DNA of 64,000 nt from Streptomyces roseicoloratus (GCF_004117935.1 NZ_SDOY01000091.1:45983-109982), one strand, 5' to 3'. Positions 9,568 to 18,521 are shown, counted from the stretch's first letter. Numbers and translations are program-made. The notes: generated by a model from the letters alone, not told the origin.

Positions 9568-10239
9568 GTGCAGTTGGTAGTCGCGCGCATCGGCCGCGCC
9601 CACGGCATCAAGGGCGAGGTCAGCGTCGAGGTGCGGACCGACGAGCCCGAGCTCCGGCTCGGACCCGGCGCCGTCCTGCACACCGACCCGGCCTCCGCCG
9701 GGCCGCTGACCATCGAATCCGGCCGGGTGCACAGCGGCCGGCTGCTGCTGCGTTTCGAGGGCGTCAAGGACCGCAACGGGGCCGAGGCCCTGCGCAACAT
9801 CCTCCTCATCGCCGACATCGACCCGGACGAGCTGCCCGAGGAGGAGGACGAGTACTACGACCACCAGCTCGTCGACCTCGACGTCGTGCTCGCCGACGGC
9901 ACCGAGATCGGCGTCATCTCCGAGATCTCCCACCTGCCGTCGCAGGACCTCTTCATCGTCGAGCGGCCCGACGGCACCGAGCTGATGATCCCCTTCGTCT
10001 CGGAGATCGTCACCGAGATCGACCTGGAGAACCAGCGCGCCGTCATCGCCCCGCCGCCCGGCCTCATCGACGACAGCCAGGCCGTCGTCGCGTCCGCGCG
10101 CGAGGCCGAGGCCGAGGCCGCGGGCCAGGACGCGGAAGCCGGCACGAAGGCCGGGGGCGAGAAGGCCGGGGGCACGAAGGCCGAGGGCGCAGCACAGGAA
10201 GCGGAGAAGAAGACCGACGCCGGCGAGGACGCCTCCTGA
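9568..10239 (+). CDS. rimM: Ribosome maturation factor RimM
   Basis: Assembly factor that binds S19 and matures the 30S head. The 223-aa product shows the N-terminal RimM barrel ([19 protein letters not shown]) and the PRC-barrel region ([21 protein letters not shown]). After about residue 170 an Ala/Glu/Lys/Gly-rich extension ([17 protein letters not shown]) makes it longer than most RimM. The start is GTG 9568 with AGGAGAG just upstream. The stop overlaps trmD (TGATG). Confidence 0.96.
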   Translation: MQLVVARIGRAHGIKGEVSVEVRTDEPELRLGPGAVLHTDPASAGPLTIESGRVHSGRLLLRFEGVKDRNGAEALRNILLIADIDPDELPEEEDEYYDHQLVDLDVVLADGTEIGVISEISHLPSQDLFIVERPDGTELMIPFVSEIVTEIDLENQRAVIAPPPGLIDDSQAVVASAREAEAEAAGQDAEAGTKAGGEKAGGTKAEGAAQEAEKKTDAGEDAS

Positions 10240-11060
10240 TGCGCCTCGACGTCGTCACGATCTTCCCCGAGTACCTCGAACCGCTGAACGTCTCGCTCGT
10301 CGGCAAGGCCCGCGCCCGCGGCGTGCTCGACGTCCACGTCCACCACCTGCGCGACTGGACCTACGACCGGCACAACACGGTCGACGACACCCCGTACGGC
10401 GGCGGCCCCGGCATGGTCATGAAGACCGAGCCCTGGGGCGACGCCCTCGACCAGACCCTCGCGGACGGCTTCGAGGCCGGCGCCCACCAGCCCGTCCTCG
10501 TCGTCCCCACGCCCAGCGGCCGCGCCTTCACCCAGGAACTCGCCGTCGAGCTGAGCGAGCGGCCCTGGCTGATCTTCACGCCCGCGCGCTACGAGGGCAT
10601 CGACCGCCGCGTGATGGACGAGTACGCCACCCGCATGCCCGTCTACGAGGTCTCCATCGGCGACTACGTCCTGGCCGGCGGCGAGGCCGCCGTCCTCGTG
10701 ATCACCGAGGCCGTGGCCCGGCTCCTCCCCGGCGTCCTCGGCAACGCCGAGTCGCACCGCGACGACTCCTTCGCCCCGGGCGCCATGGCCAACCTCCTGG
10801 AAGGCCCCGTCTACACCAAGCCGCCGGAGTGGCGCGGCCGCGGCATCCCCGACGTCCTGCTCAGCGGACACCACGGCAAGATCGCCCGCTGGCGCCGCGA
10901 CGAGGCCTTCCGCCGCACCGCCGCCAACCGCCCGGACCTCATCGAACGCTGCGACCCCGCCGCCTTCGACAAGAAGGACCGGGAGATCCTCTCCATGCTG
11001 GGCTGGGCCCCCGAGCCCGGCGGCCGATTTTGGCGCAGGCCGGAGAGCGTGGAAGAATAG
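10239..11060 (+). CDS. trmD: tRNA (guanine-N1)-methyltransferase TrmD
   Basis: Makes m1G37 next to the anticodon, preventing +1 frameshifting. The 273-aa product has the SPOUT trefoil-knot signature: VVVPTPSGRAFTQ, FTPARYEGIDRRVMDEY and SIGDYVLAGGEAAVLV. ATG 10239 overlaps the rimM stop by one base, indicating translational coupling. The C-terminal region is slightly extended. Confidence 0.97.
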   Translation: MRLDVVTIFPEYLEPLNVSLVGKARARGVLDVHVHHLRDWTYDRHNTVDDTPYGGGPGMVMKTEPWGDALDQTLADGFEAGAHQPVLVVPTPSGRAFTQELAVELSERPWLIFTPARYEGIDRRVMDEYATRMPVYEVSIGDYVLAGGEAAVLVITEAVARLLPGVLGNAESHRDDSFAPGAMANLLEGPVYTKPPEWRGRGIPDVLLSGHHGKIARWRRDEAFRRTAANRPDLIERCDPAAFDKKDREILSMLGWAPEPGGRFWRRPESVEE

Positions 11061-11189
11061 GCCGCTGCCGTGCGTCCGGCGCGCGCCCCTGCCACAGGGG
11101 GAACGACGCCCGCCAGGCACGGACGGCGATCACCAATCCTTCGTACATACCGCTGATGACCTGTGGCATCAGCGAGGAAAGAGACCTCC

Positions 11190-11540
11190 ATGGCCTCCCT
11201 GCTCGACCAGGTCAACTCCGCTTCCCTGCGGTCCGACGTCCCGGCCTTCCGTCCGGGTGACACCGTGAACGTCCACGTTCGCGTCATCGAGGGCAACCGC
11301 TCCCGTATCCAGCAGTTCAAGGGTGTCGTCATCCGCCGTCAGGGCTCGGGCGTCTCCGAGACCTTCACGGTCCGCAAGGTCTCCTTCTCCGTCGGCGTCG
11401 AGCGCACCTTCCCGGTGAACAGCCCGATCTTCGAGAAGATCGAGCTCGTCTCCCGCGGTGACGTCCGTCGCGCCAAGCTGTACTACCTGCGTGAGCTGCG
11501 CGGCAAGGCCGCGAAGATCAAGGAGAAGCGCGACAACTGA
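11190..11540 (+). CDS. rplS: 50S ribosomal protein L19
   Basis: Large-subunit protein at the 30S-50S interface. The product is 116 aa from ATG 11190 ([20 protein letters not shown]) with the conserved [22 protein letters not shown] core and the C-terminal [21 protein letters not shown] chose this start over an in-frame upstream GTG because it matches the family's N terminus and has GAGGAAAG upstream. A small hairpin CCCCTG/CAGGGG (around 11090-11104) lies in the 129-bp spacer after trmD. Confidence 0.97.
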   Translation: MASLLDQVNSASLRSDVPAFRPGDTVNVHVRVIEGNRSRIQQFKGVVIRRQGSGVSETFTVRKVSFSVGVERTFPVNSPIFEKIELVSRGDVRRAKLYYLRELRGKAAKIKEKRDN

Positions 11541-11578
11541 GCATCGGCCCACAGGGTGGCGGGATAGGCTCGCCCCCG

Positions 11579-12424
11579 ATGGACACCGAAGCACAGCACA
11601 CGGAGCGCGACCGCTCCTCCGGCGAGGAGGAGCGGTCGCGCTCCGCGCGCGTTTCCGGGGCGGAAACCCCGCAGGGGCCCGAGGCGGAAACCCCGCAAGG
11701 GCCCGGGGTGGAGGCGGACGAGCCGTCCGGATTCCTCACCTGGCGCCGCACCGGCGTGATCGGCCTCGCCTGCGTCGCCTTCCTGCTGCTGTTCAGCCAC
11801 TTCGTGCTCCAGCCCTTCCTGGTCCCGAGCAGTTCGATGGAGCCCACCCTCCAGGTCGGCGACCGGATCCTCGTCAACAAGCTGGCGTACCGTTTCGGCA
11901 GCGAGCCGCGCCGCGGTGACGTCGTCGTCTTCGACGGCACGGGCTCCTTCGTGGAGGAAGAGCCCGCGGGCAACCCGGTCACCGGCCTGCTCCACGACGC
12001 CGCCGCGGCCCTCGGCCTCGCCGAGCCCGACGAGACCGACTTCGTGAAGCGGGTGATCGGCACCGGCGGCGACCGCGTGGTCTGCTGCGACAAGGACGGC
12101 CGGATCACCGTCAACGGCGTTCCCGTGCGCGAGCAGTACGTGATGCTGGGCGACCAGCCGTCCAGCGTGCCCTTCGACATCGTCGTACCCGACGGCACCC
12201 TGTGGGTCATGGGCGACCACCGCAGCCAGTCCAGCGACTCCCGCGACCACCTGGGCCGGCCCGGCGGCGGCGTGGTCCCCGTCGACAAGGTCATCGGCCG
12301 CGCCGACTGGATCGGCTGGCCCTCCGGCCGCTGGTCCACCGTGCCGGAGACCGACGCCTTCGCCGCCGTACCGCAATGGACCGGCGGCGGCCACGCGACG
12401 GGGCACGGACCCGGACATGGGTAG
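11579..12424 (+). CDS. lepB: Type I signal peptidase (first of four)
   Basis: Membrane serine protease that removes signal peptides from secreted proteins. The 281-aa product shows a hydrophobic segment (GVIGLACVAFLLLFSHFVL), box B with nucleophile Ser in SSSMEPTL, box D with general-base Lys in DFVKRVIGTGGD, and box E GDHRSQSSDSRD. The N terminus (ERDRSS, ETPQGPEAETPQGPG) is repetitive and low complexity. ATG 11579 has no Shine-Dalgarno; a -10-like TAGGCT just upstream suggests a leaderless transcript. A GTG at 11708 is an alternative start. A 17-bp inverted repeat lies near the 5' end of the coding region. Confidence 0.9.
   Translation: MDTEAQHTERDRSSGEEERSRSARVSGAETPQGPEAETPQGPGVEADEPSGFLTWRRTGVIGLACVAFLLLFSHFVLQPFLVPSSSMEPTLQVGDRILVNKLAYRFGSEPRRGDVVVFDGTGSFVEEEPAGNPVTGLLHDAAAALGLAEPDETDFVKRVIGTGGDRVVCCDKDGRITVNGVPVREQYVMLGDQPSSVPFDIVVPDGTLWVMGDHRSQSSDSRDHLGRPGGGVVPVDKVIGRADWIGWPSGRWSTVPETDAFAAVPQWTGGGHATGHGPGHG
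11603..11643. repeat. 17-bp perfect inverted repeat at the start of the signal peptidase cluster
   Basis: GAGCGCGACCGCTCCTC at 11603-11619 is exactly complementary to 11627-11643, with a 7-nt loop. It lies 22 nt inside the first lepB reading frame and 62 bp after the rplS stop. As RNA it would be a very stable hairpin that could terminate rplS readthrough or limit lepB translation. Confidence 0.85.
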
Positions 12425-13754
12425 GCGGGGCAAGGCCCCCGCCGGCCGACGCGGCCCCGACGGCACCGTGCCGGACGGCGCGTCCCGTACGCCTCCGGGG
12501 CGGGCCGAGCGGCGCAGACTCGCCCGTAGGGTCAAGCGGCGGCGCCGGCGCTCCGCCCTCACCGAGATCCCGCTCCTCGCCACCGTCGCCGTGCTGATCG
12601 CCCTGGTCCTGAAGACCTTCCTGGTGCAGGCCTTCGTCATCCCGTCCGGCTCGATGGAGCAGACCATCCGGATCGACGACCGGGTGCTCGTCGACAAGCT
12701 GACCCCGTGGTTCGGCGCGAAGCCGCGGCGCGGCGACGTCGTGGTGTTCGAGGACCCCGGCAACTGGCTCCAGCAGGAGGCCGAGCCGCCGTCCGACGAC
12801 CCGGTCGTCCTCAAGCAGCTCAAGCAGGCGCTGACCTTCATCGGCCTGCTGCCCTCGGCCGACGAACGGGACCTGATCAAGCGGGTCGTCGCGGTCGGCG
12901 GCGACACGGTGAAGTGCTGCGGCGCCGACGGGCGGATCACCGTCAACGGCGTAGCGTTGGACGAACCGTATCTGCACCCGGGGAACGCGCCCTCGACGAT
13001 CCCGTTCGAGGTGAAGGTCCCGCAGGGGAGGGTCTTCGTCATGGGCGACCACCGCTCCGACTCCGCCGACTCCCGCTTCCACCTCGACGAGCCGGAGCAC
13101 GGAACCGTCTCGGAGGACCGGATCCTCGGCCGGGCCGTCGTCATCGCCTGGCCGATCGGCCACTGGCGAGGCCTCGAAGAACGCGCGACGTTCGCCTCCG
13201 TACCGGAACCGCGCGCGAGCGGCGGGGGGACGGAAACGGCGGCGAGCGGTGGCGGGGCGGACGCGGTGGCTCGTGATGGCGGGGCGGGCGCGGCGGCCAG
13301 TCCGGGCGAGGCGGATGCGGTGGCTCGTGACGGTGGGGCGGGCGCGGCGGCGAGCGGTGGCGGGGCGGACGCGGTGGCTCGTGGTGCCGAGGCGGGCGCG
13401 GCGGCGAGTCCGGGCGAGGCGGACGCGGTGGCTCGTGACGGTGGGGCGGGCGCGGCGGCGAGCCGCGATGTGGCCGACACGGCGGCGCCGCGCGGCGGGC
13501 CGGACACGGCCGGGACGCAGGGCGTGTCGCATAGTCTTGCCCAGCATGATCTGAACGGATTGCCCCGGCTCCCGACCCCTGCGGAACTTCTGCTCGTTAT
13601 GGGAGTGGTGGGCCTGTCCCTGTTCCGGGGCGGGCGATTGCACGGACTGAGGAGTGGATGTGGGGGATGTGGCCGTCGGCGCACGACCCGGACACGGCGA
13701 GCCCGAGAAGCGGCCGGAGCGGACCGACCCGTCGGCGGCGGCCATGACGGATGA
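12417..13754 (+). CDS. lepB: Type I signal peptidase (second), with repetitive C-terminal extension
   Basis: The 445-aa product has an Arg-rich N terminus, a membrane segment (ALTEIPLLATVAVLIALVLKTF), Ser box SGSMEQTI, Lys box DLIKRVVAVGGD and box E GDHRSDSADSRFHL. After the catalytic domain a 54-bp tandem repeat encodes four 18-aa units (GGADAVARDGGAGAAAS-type), then a second hydrophobic segment (PAELLLVMGVVGLSLF), as in Streptomyces signal peptidases with a C-terminal anchor. ATG 12417 overlaps the previous stop. The 3' end overlaps the next lepB by about 95 bp in another frame, so the last ~30 codons are less certain. Confidence 0.85.
   Translation: MGRRGKAPAGRRGPDGTVPDGASRTPPGRAERRRLARRVKRRRRRSALTEIPLLATVAVLIALVLKTFLVQAFVIPSGSMEQTIRIDDRVLVDKLTPWFGAKPRRGDVVVFEDPGNWLQQEAEPPSDDPVVLKQLKQALTFIGLLPSADERDLIKRVVAVGGDTVKCCGADGRITVNGVALDEPYLHPGNAPSTIPFEVKVPQGRVFVMGDHRSDSADSRFHLDEPEHGTVSEDRILGRAVVIAWPIGHWRGLEERATFASVPEPRASGGGTETAASGGGADAVARDGGAGAAASPGEADAVARDGGAGAAASGGGADAVARGAEAGAAASPGEADAVARDGGAGAAASRDVADTAAPRGGPDTAGTQGVSHSLAQHDLNGLPRLPTPAELLLVMGVVGLSLFRGGRLHGLRSGCGGCGRRRTTRTRRAREAAGADRPVGGGHDG
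13251..13466. repeat. Four 54-bp in-frame tandem repeats inside lepB
   Basis: Units at 13251-13304, 13305-13358, 13359-13412 and 13413-13466 each encode 18 residues of the form G-x-ADAVAR-x3-AGAAAS-x. Units 2 and 4 start GEADA and units 1 and 3 start GGADA, suggesting an original two-unit block that duplicated. This is a flexible linker between the catalytic domain and the C-terminal membrane anchor and probably varies in copy number. Confidence 0.85.
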
Positions 13755-14808
13755 CGCCACGGGCCACCCGGACCCCGATCCACGCTCCGGCCCCTACCCG
13801 GCGGACCACCGGGGCGACGGTCCGGCCGACCGCCCGGTCCACGACGCCGGGCCGGGCTCCGGCCCGTCCTACGCTCCCGGGCACGGCCCGGCCGGAGTCC
13901 CGACGCACGGCCCCGCCGGAGGCCCGGTCGATGACGGCGGCCCCGGGGACGGCGAGGGCGGCGACAGCGGCGGCGACGGGGGCGACGATCCCTCGGACCG
14001 CGACGGCAGCGCCCCGAAGAAGCCGCGTTCCTTCTGGAAGGAACTGCCCCTGCTCGTCGGCATCGCGCTCGTGCTCGCGCTGCTGATCAAGACCTTCCTG
14101 GTGCAGGCGTTCTCGATCCCCTCGGACTCGATGATGAACACGCTCCAGCGGGGCGACCGGGTGCTCGTCGACAAGCTCACCCCGTGGTTCGGCTCGGAGC
14201 CGGAACGCGGCGAGGTCGTCGTCTTCCACGACCCGGGCGGCTGGCTCGAGGACACCGAGACCCCCGAGCCCAACGTGGTGCAGACCGTCCTGAGCTGGAT
14301 CGGCCTCATGCCGTCCGCCGAGGAGAAGGACCTGATCAAGCGGGTCATCGCGGTCGGCGGCGACACCGTCTCCTGCAAGGAGGGCGGCAAGGTCGTCGTC
14401 AACGGCAAGGAACTGGACGAGAGCTCCTACCTCCACCCCGGCTCGGTGCCCTGCGACCCGGCCTTCGGCCCGGTCAAGGTTCCCGAGGGCCGCATCTGGG
14501 TCATGGGCGACAACCGCCAGAACTCGCTCGACTCCCGCTTCCACATGGAGCTCGCGGGCGGCGGCACCGTCTCCACCGACGAGGTCGTCGGCCGCGCCGT
14601 CGTCGTCGCCTGGCCGGTGAGCCGCTGGGCCACCCTGCCCGTCCCGGAGACCTTCGACCAGCCCGGCCTCAGCCAGGCGCTCGCCGTTGCGCCCGGCACG
14701 CTCGGCTTCGCCGGTGCGCTTCCGCTGGTGCTGTGGCGGCGCCGGAAGCGCGCCGCGACGGCGGCCGGCGATCACGGGGGAGCGGCCTCCGCCCATACCG
14801 CTCGGTAG
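13660..14808 (+). CDS. lepB: Type I signal peptidase (third)
   Basis: The 382-aa product has a long Pro/Gly/Asp-rich cytoplasmic N terminus (about 120 residues), a membrane segment (ELPLLVGIALVLALLIKTFLV), Ser box PSDSMMNTL, Lys box DLIKRVIAVGGD and box E GDNRQNSLDSRFHM. A C-terminal hydrophobic stretch (APGTLGFAGALPLVLW) may anchor the tail. I chose GTG 13660 because GAGGAG (13649-13654) is 5 nt upstream; the in-frame GTG 13654 overlaps that Shine-Dalgarno. It is closely related to the preceding gene (KLTPWFG, VLVDKL), so the pair looks like a recent duplication. Confidence 0.9.
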   Translation: MGDVAVGARPGHGEPEKRPERTDPSAAAMTDDATGHPDPDPRSGPYPADHRGDGPADRPVHDAGPGSGPSYAPGHGPAGVPTHGPAGGPVDDGGPGDGEGGDSGGDGGDDPSDRDGSAPKKPRSFWKELPLLVGIALVLALLIKTFLVQAFSIPSDSMMNTLQRGDRVLVDKLTPWFGSEPERGEVVVFHDPGGWLEDTETPEPNVVQTVLSWIGLMPSAEEKDLIKRVIAVGGDTVSCKEGGKVVVNGKELDESSYLHPGSVPCDPAFGPVKVPEGRIWVMGDNRQNSLDSRFHMELAGGGTVSTDEVVGRAVVVAWPVSRWATLPVPETFDQPGLSQALAVAPGTLGFAGALPLVLWRRRKRAATAAGDHGGAASAHTAR

Positions 14809-14880
14809 CAAGCCGCGGGTAGGGTGCCGAACCGGACCGTCGTACGGACGGCCGGCGATCTCCCGAAGCCCGAGGTGCCC

Positions 14881-15645
14881 ATGAGCGTCGAACCGCGTAA
14901 GAAGGACGGCCACGGCCGCCTCGGCAGCGTCCTGTCGGGGCTCGCCGTGGCCGTCGGCTGTGTGCTCTTCCTCGGTGGCTTCGTCGTCGGAGCCGTCCTC
15001 TACCAGCCCTTCTCGGTGCCCACCGACTCGATGACCCCGACGCTCGACGTCGGCTCCAAGGTCCTCGCGGAACGCGTCGACGGCGCCGACGTCAAGCGCG
15101 GCGACGTCGTCGTCTTCCAGGACCCGCTGTGGGGCGACGTACCCATGGTCAAGCGGGTGGTCGGCGTCGGCGGCGACACCGTCGCCTGCTGCGGCGCCGG
15201 CGGGCGTCTCACCATCAACGGCACGCCGGTCGACGAACCGTATCTGCAGGCCGGGAAGATGGTGTCCCGGGAGAACTTCACCGCGAGCGTGCCCGAGGGA
15301 AGCCTCTTCCTGCTCGGCGACGAGCGGCACACCTCCATGGACTCCCGCGCCCACCTCCAGGAAGCCGGTCACGGCGCGGTGCCGCGCTCGGCCGTCGTCG
15401 GCCGCGTCGACGCCGTCGCCTGGCCCGCCAAGGGCGTCCTGGAGCGGCCCGCCGGCTTCGCCGAGCTGCCCGGCGGCATCTCCCGCCCCGGCCCGATCGT
15501 GCCGCTCTTCTCCGCGATGGCCGCCGGGTGTGTACTGATTCTTGTCGGAGCCGCGTACGGTCCACTGGCCCGTCGCCTCGGCCCCGGCAGGAGGAAGCCC
15601 ACGGCGGCAGCCGCGGGGAAGCCCGAGGACAAGGTGAGCGCGTGA
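14881..15645 (+). CDS. lepB: Type I signal peptidase (fourth)
   Basis: The 254-aa product has a membrane segment (VLSGLAVAVGCVLFLGGFVVGAVL), Ser box PTDSMTPTLDVG, Lys box MVKRVVGVGGD and box E GDERHTSMDSRAHL. A second hydrophobic segment near the C terminus (VPLFSAMAAGCVLILVGAAYG) predicts a C-terminal anchor. It is the shortest of the four. ATG 14881 has GAGG (14872-14875) upstream; an upstream in-frame GTG at 14824 is possible. The stop overlaps the NUDIX gene start. Confidence 0.9.
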   Translation: MSVEPRKKDGHGRLGSVLSGLAVAVGCVLFLGGFVVGAVLYQPFSVPTDSMTPTLDVGSKVLAERVDGADVKRGDVVVFQDPLWGDVPMVKRVVGVGGDTVACCGAGGRLTINGTPVDEPYLQAGKMVSRENFTASVPEGSLFLLGDERHTSMDSRAHLQEAGHGAVPRSAVVGRVDAVAWPAKGVLERPAGFAELPGGISRPGPIVPLFSAMAAGCVLILVGAAYGPLARRLGPGRRKPTAAAAGKPEDKVSA

Positions 15646-16361
15646 CGGCGGGGGACGAGCGCACGATGGCGACGGCACGGAACGAGGACACGGCAGTGGA
15701 GGAAACCGACCGCACGGCGGCCGAAGGGCGCGGGCGGCGTGCGGCTGATGCGGCTGATGCGGCTGATTCCGTCGAGGCGGTCGAGACGGTCGAGACGGTC
15801 GTGGCCGTTGAGGTGGTTGAGACGGTCGAGGGAGCCGAGGGAGCCGAAGCGGTCGAGGCAGCTGAAGGCGTCGAGGCCGTCGAGCGGCGGCGGGTGGCCC
15901 GCGTGGTCCTGCTCGACCCGGACGACCGCATCCTCCTCCTCCACGGCCACGAGCCCGACGACCCCACCCAGACCTGGTGGTTCACGCCCGGCGGCGGTCT
16001 GGAGGGCGACGAGACCCGCGAACAGGCCGCGCTGCGCGAACTCGCCGAGGAGACCGGCATCACCGACGTGCGGCTCGGCCCGGTGCTGTGGCGCCGCCAC
16101 TGCTCGTTCCCCTTCGCCGGACGCCGCTGGGACCAGGACGAGTGGTACTACCTGGCCCGCACCACACAGACCGCCACCGCCCCCGCCGGACTCACCGAGC
16201 TCGAGTCCCGGAGCGTCGCCGGCCTGAGATGGTGGACCTCCGCCGAACTGTCGGCGGCCCGTGAGACGGTGTACCCCAACAGACTCGCCGAGCTGCTGGA
16301 CGCGCTGCTCGGCGAAGGACCCCCGAGCACGCCGCTCGATCTCGCCCCGGAAATCGTTTAG
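15642..16361 (+). CDS. NUDIX hydrolase with valine/glutamate-repeat N terminus
   Basis: Hydrolyses a nucleoside-diphosphate-linked substrate, identity unknown. The NUDIX box is complete: GGGLEGDETREQAALRELAE then ETGI (GX5EX7REUXEEXGU). Ahead of it lies a low-complexity segment of VEAVETVETV-type repeats encoded by GTCGAG hexamers (about 15774-15880), which looks like slippage. GTG 15642 overlaps the fourth lepB stop (GTGA); ATG 15666 is an alternative. Context with signal peptidases and DUF2469 is the standard Streptomyces order. Confidence 0.87.
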   Translation: MTAGDERTMATARNEDTAVEETDRTAAEGRGRRAADAADAADSVEAVETVETVVAVEVVETVEGAEGAEAVEAAEGVEAVERRRVARVVLLDPDDRILLLHGHEPDDPTQTWWFTPGGGLEGDETREQAALRELAEETGITDVRLGPVLWRRHCSFPFAGRRWDQDEWYYLARTTQTATAPAGLTELESRSVAGLRWWTSAELSAARETVYPNRLAELLDALLGEGPPSTPLDLAPEIV

Positions 16362-16416
16362 GGGCCCGGTCGGCTGGCGCACAATAGGGGGACGCACGGC
16401 TGAAGGGGAACATGCC

Positions 16417-16725
16417 ATGAGCGCCGAGGACCTCGAGAAGTACGAGACCGAGATGGAGCTGAAGCTCTACCGGGAGTACCGCGACGTCGTCGGGCTGTTC
16501 AAATACGTGATCGAGACCGAGCGGCGCTTCTACCTCACCAACGACTACGAGATGCAGGTGCACTCGGTCCAGGGCGAGGTGTTCTTCGAGGTCTCCATGG
16601 CAGACGCCTGGGTCTGGGACATGTACCGTCCGGCCCGCTTCGTCAAGCAGGTCCGGGTTCTCACGTTCAAGGACGTGAACATCGAGGAGCTCAACAAGAG
16701 CGACCTCGAACTCCCCGGCAGCTGA
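16417..16725 (+). CDS. DUF2469 family protein
   Basis: A 102-aa acidic protein highly conserved in actinobacteria (MSAEDLEKYETEMELKLYREYRDVVGLFKYVIETERRF in outline), with no known function. It contains the strand-rich core ANDYEMQVH-like and WDMYRPARFVKQVRV. ATG 16417 has AAGGGGAA upstream. It always lies near yraN and the lepB cluster. A small hairpin (AGGTCC/GGACCT) follows the stop. Confidence 0.9.
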   Translation: MSAEDLEKYETEMELKLYREYRDVVGLFKYVIETERRFYLTNDYEMQVHSVQGEVFFEVSMADAWVWDMYRPARFVKQVRVLTFKDVNIEELNKSDLELPGS

Positions 16726-17056
16726 CCCGACGACGCCGCCCGCGCGCAGGTCCGGAGGACCTCTCACGGGAACACCACCTGTCAAGCCAGCCGCCTGTTC
16801 AGGCCGGCCGCCTGTTCAAGCCCGCCTGTTCAGGCCAGCCGCCTGTCAAGCCCGCCTGTTCAGCCCAGCCGCCTGTTCAGGGCAGGCCGTTCGTTCAGGC
16901 AGGCCGCCTGCCGGGGAAGAACACCTGCCGAGGAAAACCACGTATCAGGGGATCCACCCGCACGAGTGACCCGGTTATCCACAACCGCCCGGCCGTCCAC
17001 AGTCCCGCACACGCGGAGTAGCGGTGCGTCACAGTCGGTGCCGGAGGTGGTACCGA
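16726..17056. repeat. Intergenic stretch with degenerate CCGCCTGTTCAG tandem repeats
   Basis: The 331-bp gap between DUF2469 and yraN has no gene. From about 16776 to 16912 it holds at least seven imperfect copies of a GCC-GCCTGTTCA-GG(C) unit of 14-20 bp (for example 16790-16804, 16806-16820, 16838-16852, 16867-16881). The rest (16913-17056) carries the yraN Shine-Dalgarno GGAGGTGG but no clear promoter. Confidence 0.7.
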
Positions 17057-17422
17057 ATGAACGCAACCGGAGCACTCGGGCGGTACGGCGAAGACGTCGC
17101 CGCCCGCACACTCGCCGCGACCGGCCTGCACATCCTCGCCAGGAACTGGCGCTGCGGGCGGTCCGGCGAGATCGACATCGTCGCCCGCGACGGCGACACC
17201 CTCGTCTTCTGCGAGGTCAAGACCCGTCGCGACGGCAACTTCCAGCACCCCATGGAAGCCGTCACCCCACGCAAGGCCAAGCGGCTGCGACACCTCGCCG
17301 CCCGCTGGCTCGACACCCACGGCGGACCGCCCGCCGGCGGCGGCGTCCGCATCGACCTCATCGGCGTCGTCCTGCCCCGCCGCGGCGCCCCCGTCATCAC
17401 CCACGCGCAGGGGGTGGCCTGA
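17057..17422 (+). CDS. yraN: YraN / UPF0102 nuclease-like protein
   Basis: A 121-aa protein of the UPF0102 family with a restriction-endonuclease-like fold. The motif [22 protein letters not shown] supplies the Asp and E-x-K pattern of the PD-(D/E)xK nucleases, so DNA cleavage or Holliday-junction processing is suspected but not proven. ATG 17057 follows GGAGGTGG at the right spacing. The stop overlaps comM by one base (TGATG), and yraN-comM-dprA is a conserved trio linked to DNA uptake and recombination. Confidence 0.9.
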   Translation: MNATGALGRYGEDVAARTLAATGLHILARNWRCGRSGEIDIVARDGDTLVFCEVKTRRDGNFQHPMEAVTPRKAKRLRHLAARWLDTHGGPPAGGGVRIDLIGVVLPRRGAPVITHAQGVA

Positions 17423-18521
17423 TGGGATTCGCCCGCACCTGCTCCGTCGCCCTCGTCGGCGTCGAAGGCGTCGTCGTCGAAGTCCAGGCCGACCTCGAAG
17501 CCGGAGTCGCCGCCTTCACCCTCGTCGGCCTCCCCGACAAAAGCCTCTCGGAAAGCCGCGACCGCGTCCGCGCCGCCATCGTCAACGCCGGCGCCGAATG
17601 GCCCCAGAAGAAACTCACCGTCGGCCTCAGCCCCGCCTCCGTCCCCAAAGGGGGCTCCGGTTTCGACCTGGCCGTTGCGGCGGCCGTCCTCGGCGCCGCC
17701 GAACGCATCGACCCCCGCACCATCGCCGACCTCGTCCTCATCGGCGAACTCGGGCTCGACGGCCGCGTCCGGCCCGTCCGCGGCGTCCTGCCCGCCGTCC
17801 TCGCCGCCGCCGAAGCCGGATACACCCAGGTCGTCGTCCCCGAACAGACCGCAGGCGAAGCCGCCCTCGTCCCCGGGATCTCCGTCCTCGGCGTCCGCAC
17901 CCTGCGCCAGCTCATCGCCGTCCTCGCCGACGAACCCGTCCCCGAGGAAGAACCCCACCAGGACGGCAGGCCCGACCCCATGCTCGCGGGACTCCTCGTC
18001 CCCGGCGCGGGAGTCGGCACCGGACTCTCCGCCGACCCCACCGACGGACCCGACCTCGCCGACGTCGCGGGCCAGCCCACCGCCCGCCGCGCCCTGGAAG
18101 TCGCCGCCGCAGGAGGCCACCACATCCTCCTCACCGGACCACCCGGCGCCGGGAAGACCATGCTCGCCGAACGACTCCCCGGCATCCTCCCGCCCCTCAC
18201 CCGCCAGGAATCCCTCGAAGTCACCGCCGTCCACTCCGTCGCCGGCATCCTCCCGCCCGGCGAACCCCTCGTCCGCCGCCCGCCCTACTGCGCCCCCCAC
18301 CACTCCGCGACCATGCAGTCCCTCATCGGCGGCGGCAACGGACTGCCCCGCCCCGGCGCCGTCTCCCTCGCCCACAAAGGCGTCCTCTTTCTGGACGAAG
18401 CGCCCGAATTCTCCGCGAAATCCCTCGACGCACTGCGCCAACCCCTCGAATCCGGCCACGTCGTCGTCGCCCGCGCCGCCGGAGTCGTCCGCCTCCCCGC
18501 CCGCTTCCTCCTCGCCCTCGC
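17422..18521 (+). pseudogene. comM: comM/yifB 5' part, interrupted by the integrative element
   Basis: ComM is a hexameric AAA+ helicase that promotes branch migration during integration of taken-up DNA. This part encodes the N-terminal Lon-like domain (SESRDRVRAAIVNAG), Walker A TGPPGAGKT and Walker B GVLFLDEAPEF, and breaks off at PARFLLALA. The family continues there with ANPCPCG, which is found at 60478 after the element. The reading frame runs on into element DNA for 11 foreign codons to TGA 18555. Joining 18515 to 60474 restores a 540-aa ComM. ComM is probably inactive while the element is integrated. Confidence 0.95.
18516..18521. other. attL core (CCTCGC)
   Basis: The 6-bp sequence CCTCGC is shared by both junctions (here and 60474-60479), and recombination between the two copies recreates comM in frame. 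Just inside the element the left end reads TTATGCGGGT; the right end, read inwards, reads TTATGGGGGT, giving 10-bp imperfect inverted arms next to the core. A palindrome GGACATGTCC (18533-18542) is also close to the core. Confidence 0.9.

Noticed and set aside
15774..15880. GTCGAG hexamer run in the NUDIX gene as a regulatory repeat
   Set aside because: It keeps the reading frame and encodes a simple Val/Glu linker; it is best explained by slippage in coding DNA.
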